Source: JARFVT01 sp036677425
GTDB taxonomy: Bacteria > Pseudomonadota > Alphaproteobacteria > UBA8366 > Aestuariispiraceae
DNA length: 43,143 nt
Reading direction: 5' to 3'
Assembly (NCBI GenBank): GCA_036677425.1
Contig: JARFVT010000008.1
Coordinates: 1 to 43,143 of the forward strand
This document shows positions 9,002 to 18,115 of the stretch, one piece after another. A program made the position numbers and the translations under genes. Each line of letters begins with the position of its first letter. The stretch's first letter is position 1. The notes below the pieces were generated by a model. That model made no database searches. It saw only the letters and a program-made list of their open reading frames with translations, and had not been told where the DNA came from.

Positions 9002-9865
9002 ATGGTTCACAAGGGTATCAATATGTATAATAATTTACTAAAAATTCATCAACGTCCCGACGTATTTTCAATCTATACCGCTGATCTATTATGGACCCAA
9101 GCGCATTTAGCAAAACAGATGCTGCTAACACATTTAGATCAAAAAACACCATTAGCTTCCCGCCCTATAAAAGCGATTAATCAAATGGTGAACTGGATCG
9201 ATAATAATTTCCAGCTAAATGGAAAGACTATTTGTGACCTTGGCTGTGGCCCTGGTTTATATGCAGAAAGATACGCGCAGCTTGGCGCGCATGTTTCGGG
9301 ATTGGATTTTTCTTCCAACTCCATCGAATATGCCAAGGCCAGCGCATTGGAAAAAGATATTTCAATAAATTATATTACCGACAATTACCTCACCGCTGTT
9401 TTACCGAATAATCAAGATTTGATTACCCTAATATATTGCGACCTATGCCCGCTTTCGCCCTCTCAACGTCATATATTATTTAAAAAAATTAGTCAAAGCC
9501 TCAATAAAGATGGAATTTTTATATTTGATGTAGCCTCAATCAAAGCATTTGATCTTGCAAAAGAAAATTGCAGCTTTGGTCATAATTATATGAATGGTTT
9601 TTGGTCAAAAAATGATTATTTTACTTTCCATAATTCTTATCGCTATGAGGATGAAATGGTTTTGCTTGATCATTTTAAAATCGTCGAGGCTAACGGCACT
9701 TGGGATATATATAACTGGATGCAATATTTCACACCAGAAAGCATCGAAGAAGAATTAAATCTTAATGGCTTTGATATGCTTGAGATCATAGATGGTTTTG
9801 GCATAGACCCAACGGATAAAACAACATTTGGAGTGATCGCCAAAAGTAATTTAACGGGAGGTTAA
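9002..9865 (+). CDS. Class I SAM-dependent methyltransferase
   Basis: 287-residue cytoplasmic methyltransferase with a Rossmann-like fold. Motif I ICDLGCGPGLYAERYAQLG is at about residue 75, followed by the acidic end of strand 2 in SGLDFSSNSIEYA and a post-motif region LITLIYCDLCPLSP. The substrate cannot be read from sequence. The first 70 residues are helical and unlike the catalytic core. Two starts are possible: ATG 9002 with a weak AGG, or ATG 9023 behind AAGGG at good spacing, which would shorten the protein by seven residues. The gene is intact, unlike its left neighbours, and ends about 60 bases before the predicted prophage end. Confidence 0.85.
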   Translation: MVHKGINMYNNLLKIHQRPDVFSIYTADLLWTQAHLAKQMLLTHLDQKTPLASRPIKAINQMVNWIDNNFQLNGKTICDLGCGPGLYAERYAQLGAHVSGLDFSSNSIEYAKASALEKDISINYITDNYLTAVLPNNQDLITLIYCDLCPLSPSQRHILFKKISQSLNKDGIFIFDVASIKAFDLAKENCSFGHNYMNGFWSKNDYFTFHNSYRYEDEMVLLDHFKIVEANGTWDIYNWMQYFTPESIEEELNLNGFDMLEIIDGFGIDPTDKTTFGVIAKSNLTGG

Positions 9866-9885
9866 TAAATTTTATTGTTATTTTT

Positions 9886-9907
9886 AGATGGGTTTTATAA
9901 CCCATCT
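9886..9907. repeat. Hairpin after the methyltransferase gene
   Basis: Perfect 9-bp inverted repeat AGATGGGTT / AACCCATCT with a 4-base loop, 21 bases after the methyltransferase stop. It lacks a downstream T-tract on either strand (five Ts lie on the 5' side instead). It may act as a transcript 3' end without a U-tract. It lies just outside the predicted prophage boundary. Confidence 0.5.
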
Positions 9908-9926
9908 AAATAATACTCACCGTATA

Positions 9927-9972
9927 TGTAGCGCGCCACATAACATTGGTTTTTGTGCCACTTAACATTGGT
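9927..9972. repeat. Predicted right end of the Mu-like prophage: terminal TG plus two tandem 22-bp transposase-site repeats
   Basis: TG at 9927-9928 begins a segment with two near-identical units, GCGCCACATAACATTGGT (9933-9950) and GTGCCACTTAACATTGGT (9955-9972), exactly 22 bases apart. Transposable phages of the Mu type end in TG/CA and carry adjacent 22-bp transposase sites (R1, R2) at the right end. The first bases TGTAGCGCGCCAC also resemble the Mu right terminus as I remember it. The position beyond the last tail gene fits. The five bases outside, GTATA (9922-9926), are the candidate target duplication. The partner end is outside the window. Confidence 0.65.
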
Positions 9973-10078
9973 CGCGAATTCAGGTTTTAGCCCCCCAAAA
10001 TGATAGCCCATTTAACAAGCCTTTAAAGGCCCATAATCACCCATAAAATAACGGCAATTTTTGGCCAAAATAAGACCA

Positions 10079-10204
10079 TCAAAACCAGCCCGAAAATAGT
10101 AAATATTTCAGCTCGACTTCATCCATTTTAAATGCTTTAAATATTTCACTTATTTCTGGTTTATCATTAATACTTAAAATAAACTGACCTTTAATATTTA
10201 ATAT
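10079..10204 (-). pseudogene. C-terminal remnant of a Dam-type (D12 class) DNA adenine methylase
   Basis: About 40 codons directly after the tail-fibre stop and in the same frame. They read GQFILSINDKPEISEIFKAF, then KMDEVELKY. This matches the C-terminal segment of D12-class N6-adenine methylases (pattern G-x-F-x-L-S-x-N-D-x-P-E-I-x-x-x-F). The catalytic DPPY and SAM motifs are absent, so it is inactive. It lies between the last tail gene and the phage end, the place where Mu carries its DNA-modification gene mom. The rest, from 9973 to 10078, holds no gene, only a 12-bp palindrome GCCTTTAAAGGC (10019-10030). Confidence 0.65.
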
Positions 10205-10214
10205 TTAATATTTA
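10191..10214. repeat. Short tandem repeat of a 7-base AT unit
   Basis: Slightly more than three copies of a TTAATAT unit span the 3' end of the tail-fibre gene and the start of the Dam remnant. The fibre stop codon lies inside the repeat. Every reading frame meets a TAA within three units, so copy-number slippage would not produce a readable fusion. Confidence 0.6.
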
Positions 10215-10997
10215 ACGCATAACAATAAAGCCGTGTTTCGCGGCCGGGTCTCGCCAATTTTTGATGATCTCAAATCGCGCCGATAATCGTTATTGGCGTT
10301 ATCGCCATAGCTAGGGTGAGTGTCGCGTTTTGGGGCGAATACGTTCATGTGCTTATAGCCCAAAGCATATGGAGTTCTTATCTCCATAAACTCCTCCAAC
10401 CCTTTTGATCCGACAGATTCATCTTGAAAACTACCAAGGTTGCGTCGATCATCGACCCCACGCCCATTATCCCACCCACGGAGAAAATCACCCCGCAGAT
10501 CAGGTATAAAGAAAAGCTCGCCTTTTTCCCCATATCCCCCCCCGATAACCGCGAATAAATCAGCATATTTTGTTTTTGAAACAAATGTTCCATCGCAAGC
10601 CAAAAAACCAATTGGCGGGACTTTGCCTAAATAATATTCCACAATTCCCGGCGGCGTTTTTTGTAATTTTATTGCTTCATTTACAAATTCCACAATATCT
10701 TTGTTGATATTACTGCCTTTTGGCGCGACTGTCGTCATCTTGGCGGGGACTTTTTCACCAATTTTAGTTACAATAAATTTTTCCCCTTTTAAATTCCAAT
10801 AGACGACCCCGCGAAAATCATCAAAAACATCCCATTTTTGACCGTCAAAAACCGCAATTTTATTTGGACTTTTTTTGGGCGGGGCAATTTTTGTTGTATT
10901 TGGCAGGTAAGGCTTGTCAACAGATAATGGCACGCCGCCGTTTTTTTTGCGATTTATATGTAAATTCGCCAGTTCCTGGTAAGAAATTATAAATCAT
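10205..10997 (-). pseudogene. Tail-collar-domain fibre protein, one frame break near the 5' end
   Basis: Predicted distal tail fibre. The C-terminal half contains a phage tail collar domain (GIVEYYLGKVPPIGFLACDG, then PDLRGDFLRGWDNGRG and a terminal RPRNTALLLCVKY), typical of adhesin tips. The frame from 10933 is intact, but the natural start is probably ATG 10997. The first codons give MIYNFLPGTGEFTYKSQK, and the frame breaks at an A8 run (10941-10948), after which NGGVPLSVDKPYLPN continues in the main frame. A one-base error or mutation in that run would explain it. It is last in the tail operon, just before the Dam remnant. Confidence 0.8.
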
Positions 10998-11001
10998 TTT
11001 A

Positions 11002-11394
11002 TTATTCCTTGTTTTTAGGGTTGTCGGTTTTGACCTTGGCGATATGGTCTTGCCATAAATTGGTGTTATTAACCTTATCCCAATAAATCATGTCCAACTG
11101 CCCGCCAATATCGCCATACGCCAATTGGCGTTTATGTAATATATTGTGGTTTAACTCTTCTGTTGTCAGCGGGACTAGCTCAAACGATGTTATCGCTTTT
11201 TCAAGCGTGATCCTTTCAGATATATTTAGGTGAAAAGCGTTTTGATCATAATCGGGCTTTGTTAAATATTCCATTTCAACCCATTTTTGTTTTTTTGCAT
11301 CGGCTAAAACAGGTGGCGTTTCACCATTAAAATCATGTTCGGTAATTTTAATTAAATTATTAAGATCAGTAGTATCAATTAAATAATATGTCAT
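11002..11394 (-). CDS. Phage tail-fibre-associated protein, unknown function
   Basis: 130-residue intact protein between two tail-fibre genes. The C-terminal part, YGDIGGQLDMIYWDKVNNTN followed by LWQDHIAKVK, resembles a short domain seen at the ends of tail or fibre accessory proteins of marine phages (my recollection of the pattern). The N-terminal half is an acidic beta-rich segment. Its position next to the collar-domain fibre suggests a fibre component or assembly factor. I cannot assign a named family. Confidence 0.6.
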   Translation of the reverse strand: MTYYLIDTTDLNNLIKITEHDFNGETPPVLADAKKQKWVEMEYLTKPDYDQNAFHLNISERITLEKAITSFELVPLTTEELNHNILHKRQLAYGDIGGQLDMIYWDKVNNTNLWQDHIAKVKTDNPKNKE

Positions 11395-11404
11395 TTTTAT
11401 ATCC

Positions 11405-12057
11405 TTACTCTTCTATATATCGAAATGTGATTTTGTCCATATATCGGATTTGTAAATTTAATCTATCAAATTTTTTATTCACTGATGAATTTGGGTTTTC
11501 TTCTACCCATTTTTTGATTGCTAAAATATCTGCTTTTATTTCTGAATCATCGAACTGGGATTTTCTGCATCTAATTTCGAGGGTACCGGAGCTGATACTG
11601 CCATAGTCTCTAGCATGGTCGGTGCCAATATAGCGTGAAAAGCTAGGGTAACCATGTTTATTAGCTGTAATTGGGCTAGTCTGCACAGTGAAAACAAAAA
11701 TATTTTTCCCGTGAAAGACGAACCATAGACATGGTTATTCCCCGCATCACCCATTGCGATAACATTGCCACGGGTATAATCTAAATTTATTGAATCATTT
11801 CCCGCGCCGCCAGCTATGACATAATCATTATTGCTAAGAAACACACCGATACTGTTATCTCCCGCCGTGCCTATTATAACTTCATTGCCATTACGTGCTG
11901 TGGAATAATCTGGCCTAGTCATAGTAACTAATTTATATTTTTTTGTAGCAATTGCTACAGCCACATAATCTACCGCTTTTATTTTAAAAAGCTCTGAAAA
12001 CCCACTATCGCCCCCGCCACTAACGCCAAACCCCGTTAAGTTATTTACATTCAACAT
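11405..12057 (-). pseudogene. Tail-associated protein with an RTX-like calcium-binding motif, one frame break
   Basis: Two overlapping frames read as one protein of about 215 residues. The first half gives MLNVNNLTGFGVSGGG, then an RTX-like stretch VIAGGAGNDSINLDY and AMGDAGNNHVYGSS. GGAGNDSIN fits the Gly-Gly-x-Gly-x-Asp-x-(hydrophobic)-x nonapeptide of calcium-binding beta-rolls. Near 11685 the frame shifts and continues as QTSPITANKHGYPSFSRYIG with a charged helical C-terminus ending in KITFRYIEE. It sits among tail-fibre genes, two bases after the preceding gene. A surface or receptor-contact role is likely but inferred. With only one or two repeat units, the calcium-binding reading is tentative. 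Confidence 0.6.
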
Positions 12058-12058
12058 C

Positions 12059-13105
12059 TTAATTATCCGTTGCGCTAATGGTGGTATAGGTAAGATTTAT
12101 GCCTATTAATTTAACGTCAGTGGCGATTGTATCGCCCGAATCTGAAACATCGCGGTAAATCTGAAAAAATGCCAATTTATTTGCGGCGGCATCTTTGATG
12201 ATTAAATCACCCGATATAGCCGATATTATCAGGTCGTTTTTTGTTGCTGTGGGGTTGCTGGTCAAGCTAGTTTCCACGCCAAATGATTTTATAAAGCTGT
12301 CGGCCTTGCCAATTGAACAAGCGGCAATTTTGAATGTCGCACCATTGGTGATGGTCAAATGATCGCATAGCCAATAAAGCTGGAATTGCACCGCGCCCGC
12401 ATTCCAAGATTTAGGCATGGCGATGGAAAATTGCGCTTTATTATCGATGCTACCTGAAAAATCCAAGGTGGAGATAGATTTTATATTACCCGCCAAATGG
12501 GTTACTTTCGATTTTGCACCATTGGTTTTTGTCGGTAATATTGCACCCGCTGGCATATAAATTGAATGTTTACCGATCATGCTATCGGCAAGCTTTGCGT
12601 TGGTGATGGATTTATTGGCTATTGTACTATCTACCCCCAAATGATCACGTGCATCTTCAAAATCATCACCATAAGACCGATTTATTTCCACCCACTGATC
12701 TTGGTTCTTAACCAAAGTTATCCATCTTTTGCCCGTTAAAATGAAGTTGGCATTATCAACCAATTTCATTTGCCCTATTCCGCCCGCGTTATGGCGTAAT
12801 GTGATATTTCTTGCCGCAGTTTGCGCCTTTAACATCAAAAAACGACCTTCGGGCAATTTATCCATACCGATATTGTTTAAAATATCTACATCCAAATTAT
12901 TACGACACTCGATACTGTGATAACCGCCGGCAATATTAACCCCCCCTTGATTTATGGTTAAAATCATTTCACCGTTAATTTGTTGGCCTAATATTTCTGC
13001 CGTGGCGTCATACATCAAACCTAAGACATTTGACGTGTCCGATGCACGCGACTGGACAATGGTTGCGGGATCGGCAACAAACTTTCGATCTTTTAATATA
13101 CTCAT
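12059..13105 (-). CDS. Phage tail fibre/baseplate protein with C-terminal beta-sandwich-like domain
   Basis: 348 residues, intact. The N-terminal 150 residues are beta-rich and end in WVEINRSYGDDFEDA. A short linker (LGVDSTIANKSITNAKLAD) leads to a C-terminal part beginning with IYMPAGAILPTKTNGAKSK and containing FSIAMPKSWNAGAVQFQLYW and a closing IGINLTYTT. This pattern, Met-Pro-Ala then a Trp-rich beta domain, is common at the C-terminus of tail fibres of marine alphaproteobacterial phages, as I recall. It follows the TipJ gene directly and probably forms a tail-tip appendage. Confidence 0.65.
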   Translation of the reverse strand: MSILKDRKFVADPATIVQSRASDTSNVLGLMYDATAEILGQQINGEMILTINQGGVNIAGGYHSIECRNNLDVDILNNIGMDKLPEGRFLMLKAQTAARNITLRHNAGGIGQMKLVDNANFILTGKRWITLVKNQDQWVEINRSYGDDFEDARDHLGVDSTIANKSITNAKLADSMIGKHSIYMPAGAILPTKTNGAKSKVTHLAGNIKSISTLDFSGSIDNKAQFSIAMPKSWNAGAVQFQLYWLCDHLTITNGATFKIAACSIGKADSFIKSFGVETSLTSNPTATKNDLIISAISGDLIIKDAAANKLAFFQIYRDVSDSGDTIATDVKLIGINLTYTTISATDN

Positions 13106-13131
13106 TTTTTTAAACCTCCTTAATTATTAAT

Positions 13132-16100
13132 TTATTCACTGGCTATGCCTTGAATGGTGGCGTCAATTAATCCTCGCGCGCGGTGGCCGTCTGCGTCATG
13201 GCAAATAACCAATGCGCCTAATTTCGCGTTTTTATTGGCTATATATGCATTGACCGCATTAAACCCATCGGCCTGTTGTAGGCTAAGCGAGACATTGATT
13301 ATTTCATCCCATTTTATTTTTGGTGTTAATCGCGTGCCGCTTTCTTCAATTATAATATCATCAAAATTTGTTACCGATAATTCCAGCCGCAACCGCGCTT
13401 TTAAATTGCTTATTTGCCCTTGGATATTGCCTGCGGGGCAGGTGATTTTTAATTGGAAATGGCTATTTGCCTCTATTTCAAATTCGCCATGCCAGTCGAG
13501 CCAAGTTGACATTGAAAATATTGGCGCAGCAGGATTTATATATAATGGCAGTTGCGGGTTGCGATAAAATGGCGCATCGCCCAAAATGCGATATTCAACC
13601 TTCGCCCCCGTTGAAAATTCGCCCAATATTTGCAAAAAACCACGGCGATTAAATTTAAAATTTGTAAAATATGACATGGCTTCAAAACCTGAAAATAATG
13701 GCGCATCAGGGTCGGTGTAAAATGGTTGATCCCCCGCCGCGTAAAAACTTCCCTTGGCAAAGGCGCGTAGGCCATTTTTAACCTCTAATGCGCCTATTTT
13801 TTTCCCCTGGTACTCATCCGCCGCAAAATCAATTTCATCGGCGATATGATCGGCGATATAATCGCCCAATTTCACCACAGAAAATGCCGCATTTACCGAA
13901 AGATTATTAAATAAATCAACGGCCTTTACCAAGATAGTAAAAGTCCTACCCGCAAATGATGCTGCTTCAAATATATCTGACGTGAAATATTTTGAATTTG
14001 GATGTATTTTTATCGCCGTATCAAAATTATAATTAACCCCCAGATGCCAACGAAACTCGAACCCCGCAAAATCGATGGCTCGATCACCATATTGCACACG
14101 GTAACGGCGCATATCATTGGGTATTTTCTCAACTATTAAACCTGTCGGGTCGGCAGGCGGTGTTGAACCGCCAATAACCTTATGATGGGGCAATTCGCGC
14201 CAAAAACCGGGTATGCCTGACTTTAATGTATATCTAAGCCGAATTTCATATGTCTCTAAAACTTCGACTGGTTGAATTTGAACATCAAAAACTGTTGTGT
14301 CATGTTCTAAAATCCGTTGCCAATTTTCGCCGGATAGGGCAGGGCGAATTTCGGCCTGAATTTCGCCTAAATTTAAAATATCTCCCGCAGGCGGGGCTAA
14401 TTTAATCATAATACTTGGCTGGACTGAACCATCAGGAAGGCGTATTAATGCGGGCTCATCGGAATATATATGGTCAACAATCGGCGGCGCAGGCCGTGTA
14501 ATATCGGGATGTACGGGCCATGTTACCACAGGGCGATAATCTTTTGATATTTCGCCCGCATCCCAAATTTCGGGGGCATAATCGGTCGCGGTAATTTTCG
14601 CCGTCAAATCTTTCGAATTTTTAATATCGGTAATGATTAATTTTATGCTAACTTGTTCGGCCTCACCAAAAACATATTCATCATCGCGCTCGATTAAATC
14701 GGCTGATAATGGCTCTTCTAAAACCACAGTGCGGCTTTCTTTGCCATTATTTTTGACATTTTTATATAAATATCTACCGTCTTTTCCGCGTAATTCTATT
14801 GCATATTTTTTCCCCGTTTCATGAATAACCATCTCGTCTAAATATAATTCGATTATATTGCCTTTAACAACTTTAACACCTGTAATTTTGCCATATTCGA
14901 ACTGGCGCCCGATCATTGGCACGTCATGGCTAAAATTAATTAAATCACCTTTTTGACAACGCAACGCGCGAATATTAGTTTGGAAAACATGGGTTTCTTG
15001 TCTGAACTTTGCCACCCGGTAATAATGGATAACTTGTTTTTTTACTGCTAAAAAATCCCTTGTGGCGGGAAACTCCATTTCCTCTATTAATGGGTTTGGA
15101 TGTGTGATCGCATTTTTACCATCTAACCAAATTAACGGATTGTCTTCTTTATAATCTATTTTTGGGTTAATAAAACTGGCCCTGATTGCATCGGGAAATC
15201 TTACAAAAATTTTACGCCCCGAATATCCCCAAGAATTTTTTGGGTTAAAATGCATAACCGATATTTGTTTTGGCTCGTCAATTATTGGCGTTAATTTACC
15301 ATCAATTAATGCGGGCGATGCCATGCCCGCCGACATAATTTCGACTAATGCATTTGATAATGTGCCCCCATTTAAAACTATTGAACATTTATCATTTGGT
15401 CTTGACTTTGCCCAATGCGAAAAAATATCTAAATCGATTTGATCGTCATGGGCTGGCGTTTTATAATCGCGATTTTTAATTAACGCCACTGCCACCCATG
15501 CAGGGTGATGATTTATTTTCGGCGCCGACCATTTTTTGCTATTTGAATTATAAACAGGAATTAATCGCTCCGCAATCGCGCTATATTTTTCTATCTGACC
15601 ATGTAATTGTCCTGTTTCCAAAATCCGCATTGCAACTAAACATAAACCTTTTTTTGGTATAGGGCTTGAGTATTTAAATGACTTTACCGCCACGATGCTG
15701 CAATTGTTGTGAATTTTAAATTTCTTGTTATCGGCGGTTAACCGCTCGATCTTTATTTGCCATTTACCTTGACTTCCTGTGCGCTGGCGATATGACTTAT
15801 AATATGATTTTACCGTGGCGGCGGTTATCGTTTCAACGCCATTTGGCGAAATCCACCTATTTTCACCATGGCGGCGATATGAAAATTTTATATCGACGCT
15901 ATTTTGCAATCTAATGTTTTTGCCTTTTTCATCACTGCCAAACTCGACTAAACCGTGAAACCCAACATCAACCGCAAATTCGTCAGTTTGATGCGATGTT
16001 TCTAAAATAACAGCCTTGCCGTATTTTAATGCTATGGTGAATCTTTCTTCAAAAACCGTGTTGGAATAAAGGCTGATTTTTTTATCATTTGAATAACCCT

Positions 16101-16842
16101 GACGAATTTCAGTTTCCACCTCGTCGAACTTTGATAATCCCGACGTGCCAATCCTGTGCCCTGATAACTGGCACGGCCCTTGACCAAAACAAAATAAATA
16201 TCGGTGATATCGCTTGCCGCCAACGACTTCTGAATATGGTTTTGCATAATGAACTGGAAATATTTTATTCCGACCAAAAGTTATCGGAATTTCGCCATAA
16301 GGATTTGCCTGATTCTGAATTCCAGTTATCGCCGAGCTAGGTGACACCTGTGCGCCAGTCTGTGTTTTTAACCCGCCCGTATTTCGCATTTTTGGCGATA
16401 CAATCGCGTTTATGGCAAGACTACCAGCTATCGTGATACCAACGCCCACCGTAACTGCCGCAGCCGTAAAGGCAAAAGTACCCGCAGTAAAATACATTTC
16501 TGCCACCAGCGGTGGGAAATAAATACTTGCCGCCATAATTGCCACTGATAAAATCATTTGTAATGGATTTTTACCGCCATCACCGCCGCCGCCCGCTGGC
16601 ATCGGCAATATATTTATGATAACACCAGACTTTGGCGTGATTAAATGCCATTTTTGACGATCAATTATTATCGGTGATAAAAATTTTGGTAATGATAATT
16701 CAACTATTAACCCGTTTAAATGCCTGTCTTTAACCCCGCAAAATTTTAATATATCAAATATATTCTTGCCCGCTGGGCAGGCGATAACCTGTCTTTTTGC
16801 GGTGAATGGGTCATTAAATATTTGTGCTTGAACCTCGCCCAT
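13132..16842 (-). CDS. Tail tip protein, host-specificity TipJ (lambda gpJ-like)
   Basis: The longest intact gene (1236 residues), encoding the central tail-tip/host-specificity protein. The N-terminus is a lambda-like tip segment with RQVIACPAGKNIFDIL, followed by Gly-rich MPAGGGGDGGKNPL and a hydrophobic stretch (about residues 90-150) seen in TipJ proteins. Next come GIQNQANPYGEIPITFG and YHRYLFCFGQGP, typical of the family, then fibronectin-like beta regions and two related YxDPDAPLFSG / FYRNPQLPLY repeats near the C-terminus. It starts one base after the NlpC/P60 stop. It is intact over 3.7 kb although long T-runs occur, for example near 16080. Confidence 0.88.
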   Translation of the reverse strand: MGEVQAQIFNDPFTAKRQVIACPAGKNIFDILKFCGVKDRHLNGLIVELSLPKFLSPIIIDRQKWHLITPKSGVIINILPMPAGGGGDGGKNPLQMILSVAIMAASIYFPPLVAEMYFTAGTFAFTAAAVTVGVGITIAGSLAINAIVSPKMRNTGGLKTQTGAQVSPSSAITGIQNQANPYGEIPITFGRNKIFPVHYAKPYSEVVGGKRYHRYLFCFGQGPCQLSGHRIGTSGLSKFDEVETEIRQGYSNDKKISLYSNTVFEERFTIALKYGKAVILETSHQTDEFAVDVGFHGLVEFGSDEKGKNIRLQNSVDIKFSYRRHGENRWISPNGVETITAATVKSYYKSYRQRTGSQGKWQIKIERLTADNKKFKIHNNCSIVAVKSFKYSSPIPKKGLCLVAMRILETGQLHGQIEKYSAIAERLIPVYNSNSKKWSAPKINHHPAWVAVALIKNRDYKTPAHDDQIDLDIFSHWAKSRPNDKCSIVLNGGTLSNALVEIMSAGMASPALIDGKLTPIIDEPKQISVMHFNPKNSWGYSGRKIFVRFPDAIRASFINPKIDYKEDNPLIWLDGKNAITHPNPLIEEMEFPATRDFLAVKKQVIHYYRVAKFRQETHVFQTNIRALRCQKGDLINFSHDVPMIGRQFEYGKITGVKVVKGNIIELYLDEMVIHETGKKYAIELRGKDGRYLYKNVKNNGKESRTVVLEEPLSADLIERDDEYVFGEAEQVSIKLIITDIKNSKDLTAKITATDYAPEIWDAGEISKDYRPVVTWPVHPDITRPAPPIVDHIYSDEPALIRLPDGSVQPSIMIKLAPPAGDILNLGEIQAEIRPALSGENWQRILEHDTTVFDVQIQPVEVLETYEIRLRYTLKSGIPGFWRELPHHKVIGGSTPPADPTGLIVEKIPNDMRRYRVQYGDRAIDFAGFEFRWHLGVNYNFDTAIKIHPNSKYFTSDIFEAASFAGRTFTILVKAVDLFNNLSVNAAFSVVKLGDYIADHIADEIDFAADEYQGKKIGALEVKNGLRAFAKGSFYAAGDQPFYTDPDAPLFSGFEAMSYFTNFKFNRRGFLQILGEFSTGAKVEYRILGDAPFYRNPQLPLYINPAAPIFSMSTWLDWHGEFEIEANSHFQLKITCPAGNIQGQISNLKARLRLELSVTNFDDIIIEESGTRLTPKIKWDEIINVSLSLQQADGFNAVNAYIANKNAKLGALVICHDADGHRARGLIDATIQGIASE

Positions 16843-16843
16843 A

Positions 16844-17275
16844 TCACGCGCCCGCCATCATGGAAATATGACGATAAAATTTCACCCTGCGCGGGGTAAT
16901 CAGCGCGCTGGTCCAACGCTCTATTGCAACAAAACAATCACGTTCAATATGAATAAAATGCTGTAATTCACCACCAGTTGCCACACCCACATGCAACCTA
17001 ACCCCATCGCCTCGCATCCTTAAAATATCAAATTCTTTGACTTTGTTTTTATCAATTTCAACCCAATTTTGGGCTTCTAAATTCATTAATTCTTCGATAT
17101 ATTTACGATTATTTTTTTGATATTTAATATGGGCAAAATCTGGTAAAATAATTTTTAATTCACGCGCATAAATTTGTTTGATTAACCCATAACAATTAAC
17201 GCCGTCATCCATATCTGGTGATGAATGCCCGTCATCATTCCATTGTATGTCCATATATCCATCGACCCAGCTCAT
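16844..17275 (-). CDS. NlpC/P60-family tail protein (lambda gpK-like)
   Basis: 143-residue predicted peptidoglycan hydrolase of the tail tip. Catalytic Cys lies in GVNCYGLIKQIY (about residue 28), His in RLHVGVATGG (about 96), and the third polar residue probably in HFIHIE. This is the Cys-His-x arrangement of NlpC/P60 cysteine peptidases. Long-tailed phages and GTAs encode such a protein between minor tail genes and TipJ. Its start ATG overlaps the stop of the DUF1833 gene (TAATG), and the TipJ gene follows at once, so the three are probably translationally coupled. Confidence 0.85.
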   Translation of the reverse strand: MSWVDGYMDIQWNDDGHSSPDMDDGVNCYGLIKQIYARELKIILPDFAHIKYQKNNRKYIEELMNLEAQNWVEIDKNKVKEFDILRMRGDGVRLHVGVATGGELQHFIHIERDCFVAIERWTSALITPRRVKFYRHISMMAGA

Positions 17276-17744
17276 TAAAACAACCCAGGAGCATTCACTT
17301 CATCCATGCGCCACGGGCAAACTGGTTTATTTAACCAGTCTTCTGCACTCGCTTGACCTGTAATTTTATTTGCCACCCATTCGATCGAATTTAATCTTAA
17401 TTTTATTGGGCCAACTTCAATTTCATTGGCGCGGACGCTCTAATTGCCGATAATTTTACATCTATATCGCCTTGTGCCTGTCTTATTTTGGGCATAATTT
17501 GTTGAACAATATCAAAAATATTTATCTTTACTGATTGCAATCTTGAAATATCGCTATCAGGTAAAATGGTTTCGAAATGAAATGCCTGAAATAATAAACC
17601 ATTCGATATAATATCTTCATTATTATTAACAACGCGAATTGGCGCGCCAAGGCTCGTTTCCGAAATTTCTAATAAAGTCAACCAAACATCATCACTGTTA
17701 TGTTCTAATACTGACTTTATTGCTGGCGCGGATAATTTCCTCAT
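17275..17744 (-). pseudogene. DUF1833-family minor tail protein, one frame break
   Basis: Starts at ATG 17744, overlapping the upstream stop (ATGA). The first frame reads MRKLSAPAIKSVLEHNSDDV, then PIRVVNNNEDIISNGLLFQA and FHFETILPDSD, a good match to DUF1833 phage proteins. Near 17420 the frame breaks inside SAPMKL. Continuing one frame over gives EVGPIKLRLNSIEWVANKI and a C-terminus PVCPWRMDEVNAPGLF ending at 17275. Full length is about 155 residues. It belongs to the minor-tail module between the gpM-position protein and the NlpC/P60 gene. Function is known only as a tail component. Confidence 0.8.
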
Positions 17745-18115
17745 GACGCCCCCCCCCCTGGTACTTGAATAAATTTGACATGCACATGCCAAAAATTACC
17801 CAAATATGGCACTGGTTTGGGCGGCTCAACCATTCGCCAATGCATCAAAACTTGCTTTCTTGGGTGTATAAATTCGAATATATTTTTACCCGATTTTAAT
17901 ATATTTAAAAAATAATCCTCAAATAAATTAACCTCGTCGGCACTCATTTCAATTTTGCCCAATAACTCATATGGCGTGAATGTGGTCCTGGCACGGCTCA
18001 TCGCGGGGCCAATATCGGGGTTATTTCTAATTAAATTATCCCGCAATCCGTCTTTATAACCAGCTTTTTCGAATTCGAACGGCACGGCTGGCCATGTGTA
18101 AATAATATTCCTCAT
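17741..18115 (-). CDS. Minor tail protein
   Basis: 124-residue intact tail component in the position of lambda gpM, between tape measure and DUF1833. It shows the usual pattern of this phage family: WPAVPFEFEKAGY near the start, PAMSRARTTFTPYELLGKIEM, a conserved LFEDYFLNILKSGKNIFEF followed by HPRKQVLMHWRM, and a closing HVHVKFIQVP. It overlaps the tape-measure stop by four bases and the next gene start by four bases. No enzymatic motif is seen, and a tail-tip structural role is inferred from position. Confidence 0.7.
   Translation of the reverse strand: MRNIIYTWPAVPFEFEKAGYKDGLRDNLIRNNPDIGPAMSRARTTFTPYELLGKIEMSADEVNLFEDYFLNILKSGKNIFEFIHPRKQVLMHWRMVEPPKPVPYLGNFWHVHVKFIQVPGGGAS

Noticed and set aside
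9886..9907. Intrinsic terminator of the methyltransferase gene
   Set aside because: Good stem but no T-tract on either side in the direction of transcription, so I list it only as a hairpin.
9927..9972. End of an IS21-family element
   Set aside because: IS21 ends also begin with TG and carry tandem repeats, but no istA or istB genes are near. Location just past the phage tail genes and the 22-base spacing fit a Mu-type end better.
10378..10611. 77-codon minus-strand ORF inside the tail-collar gene
   Set aside because: Alternative frame of a clear tail-collar domain, with no family features of its own.
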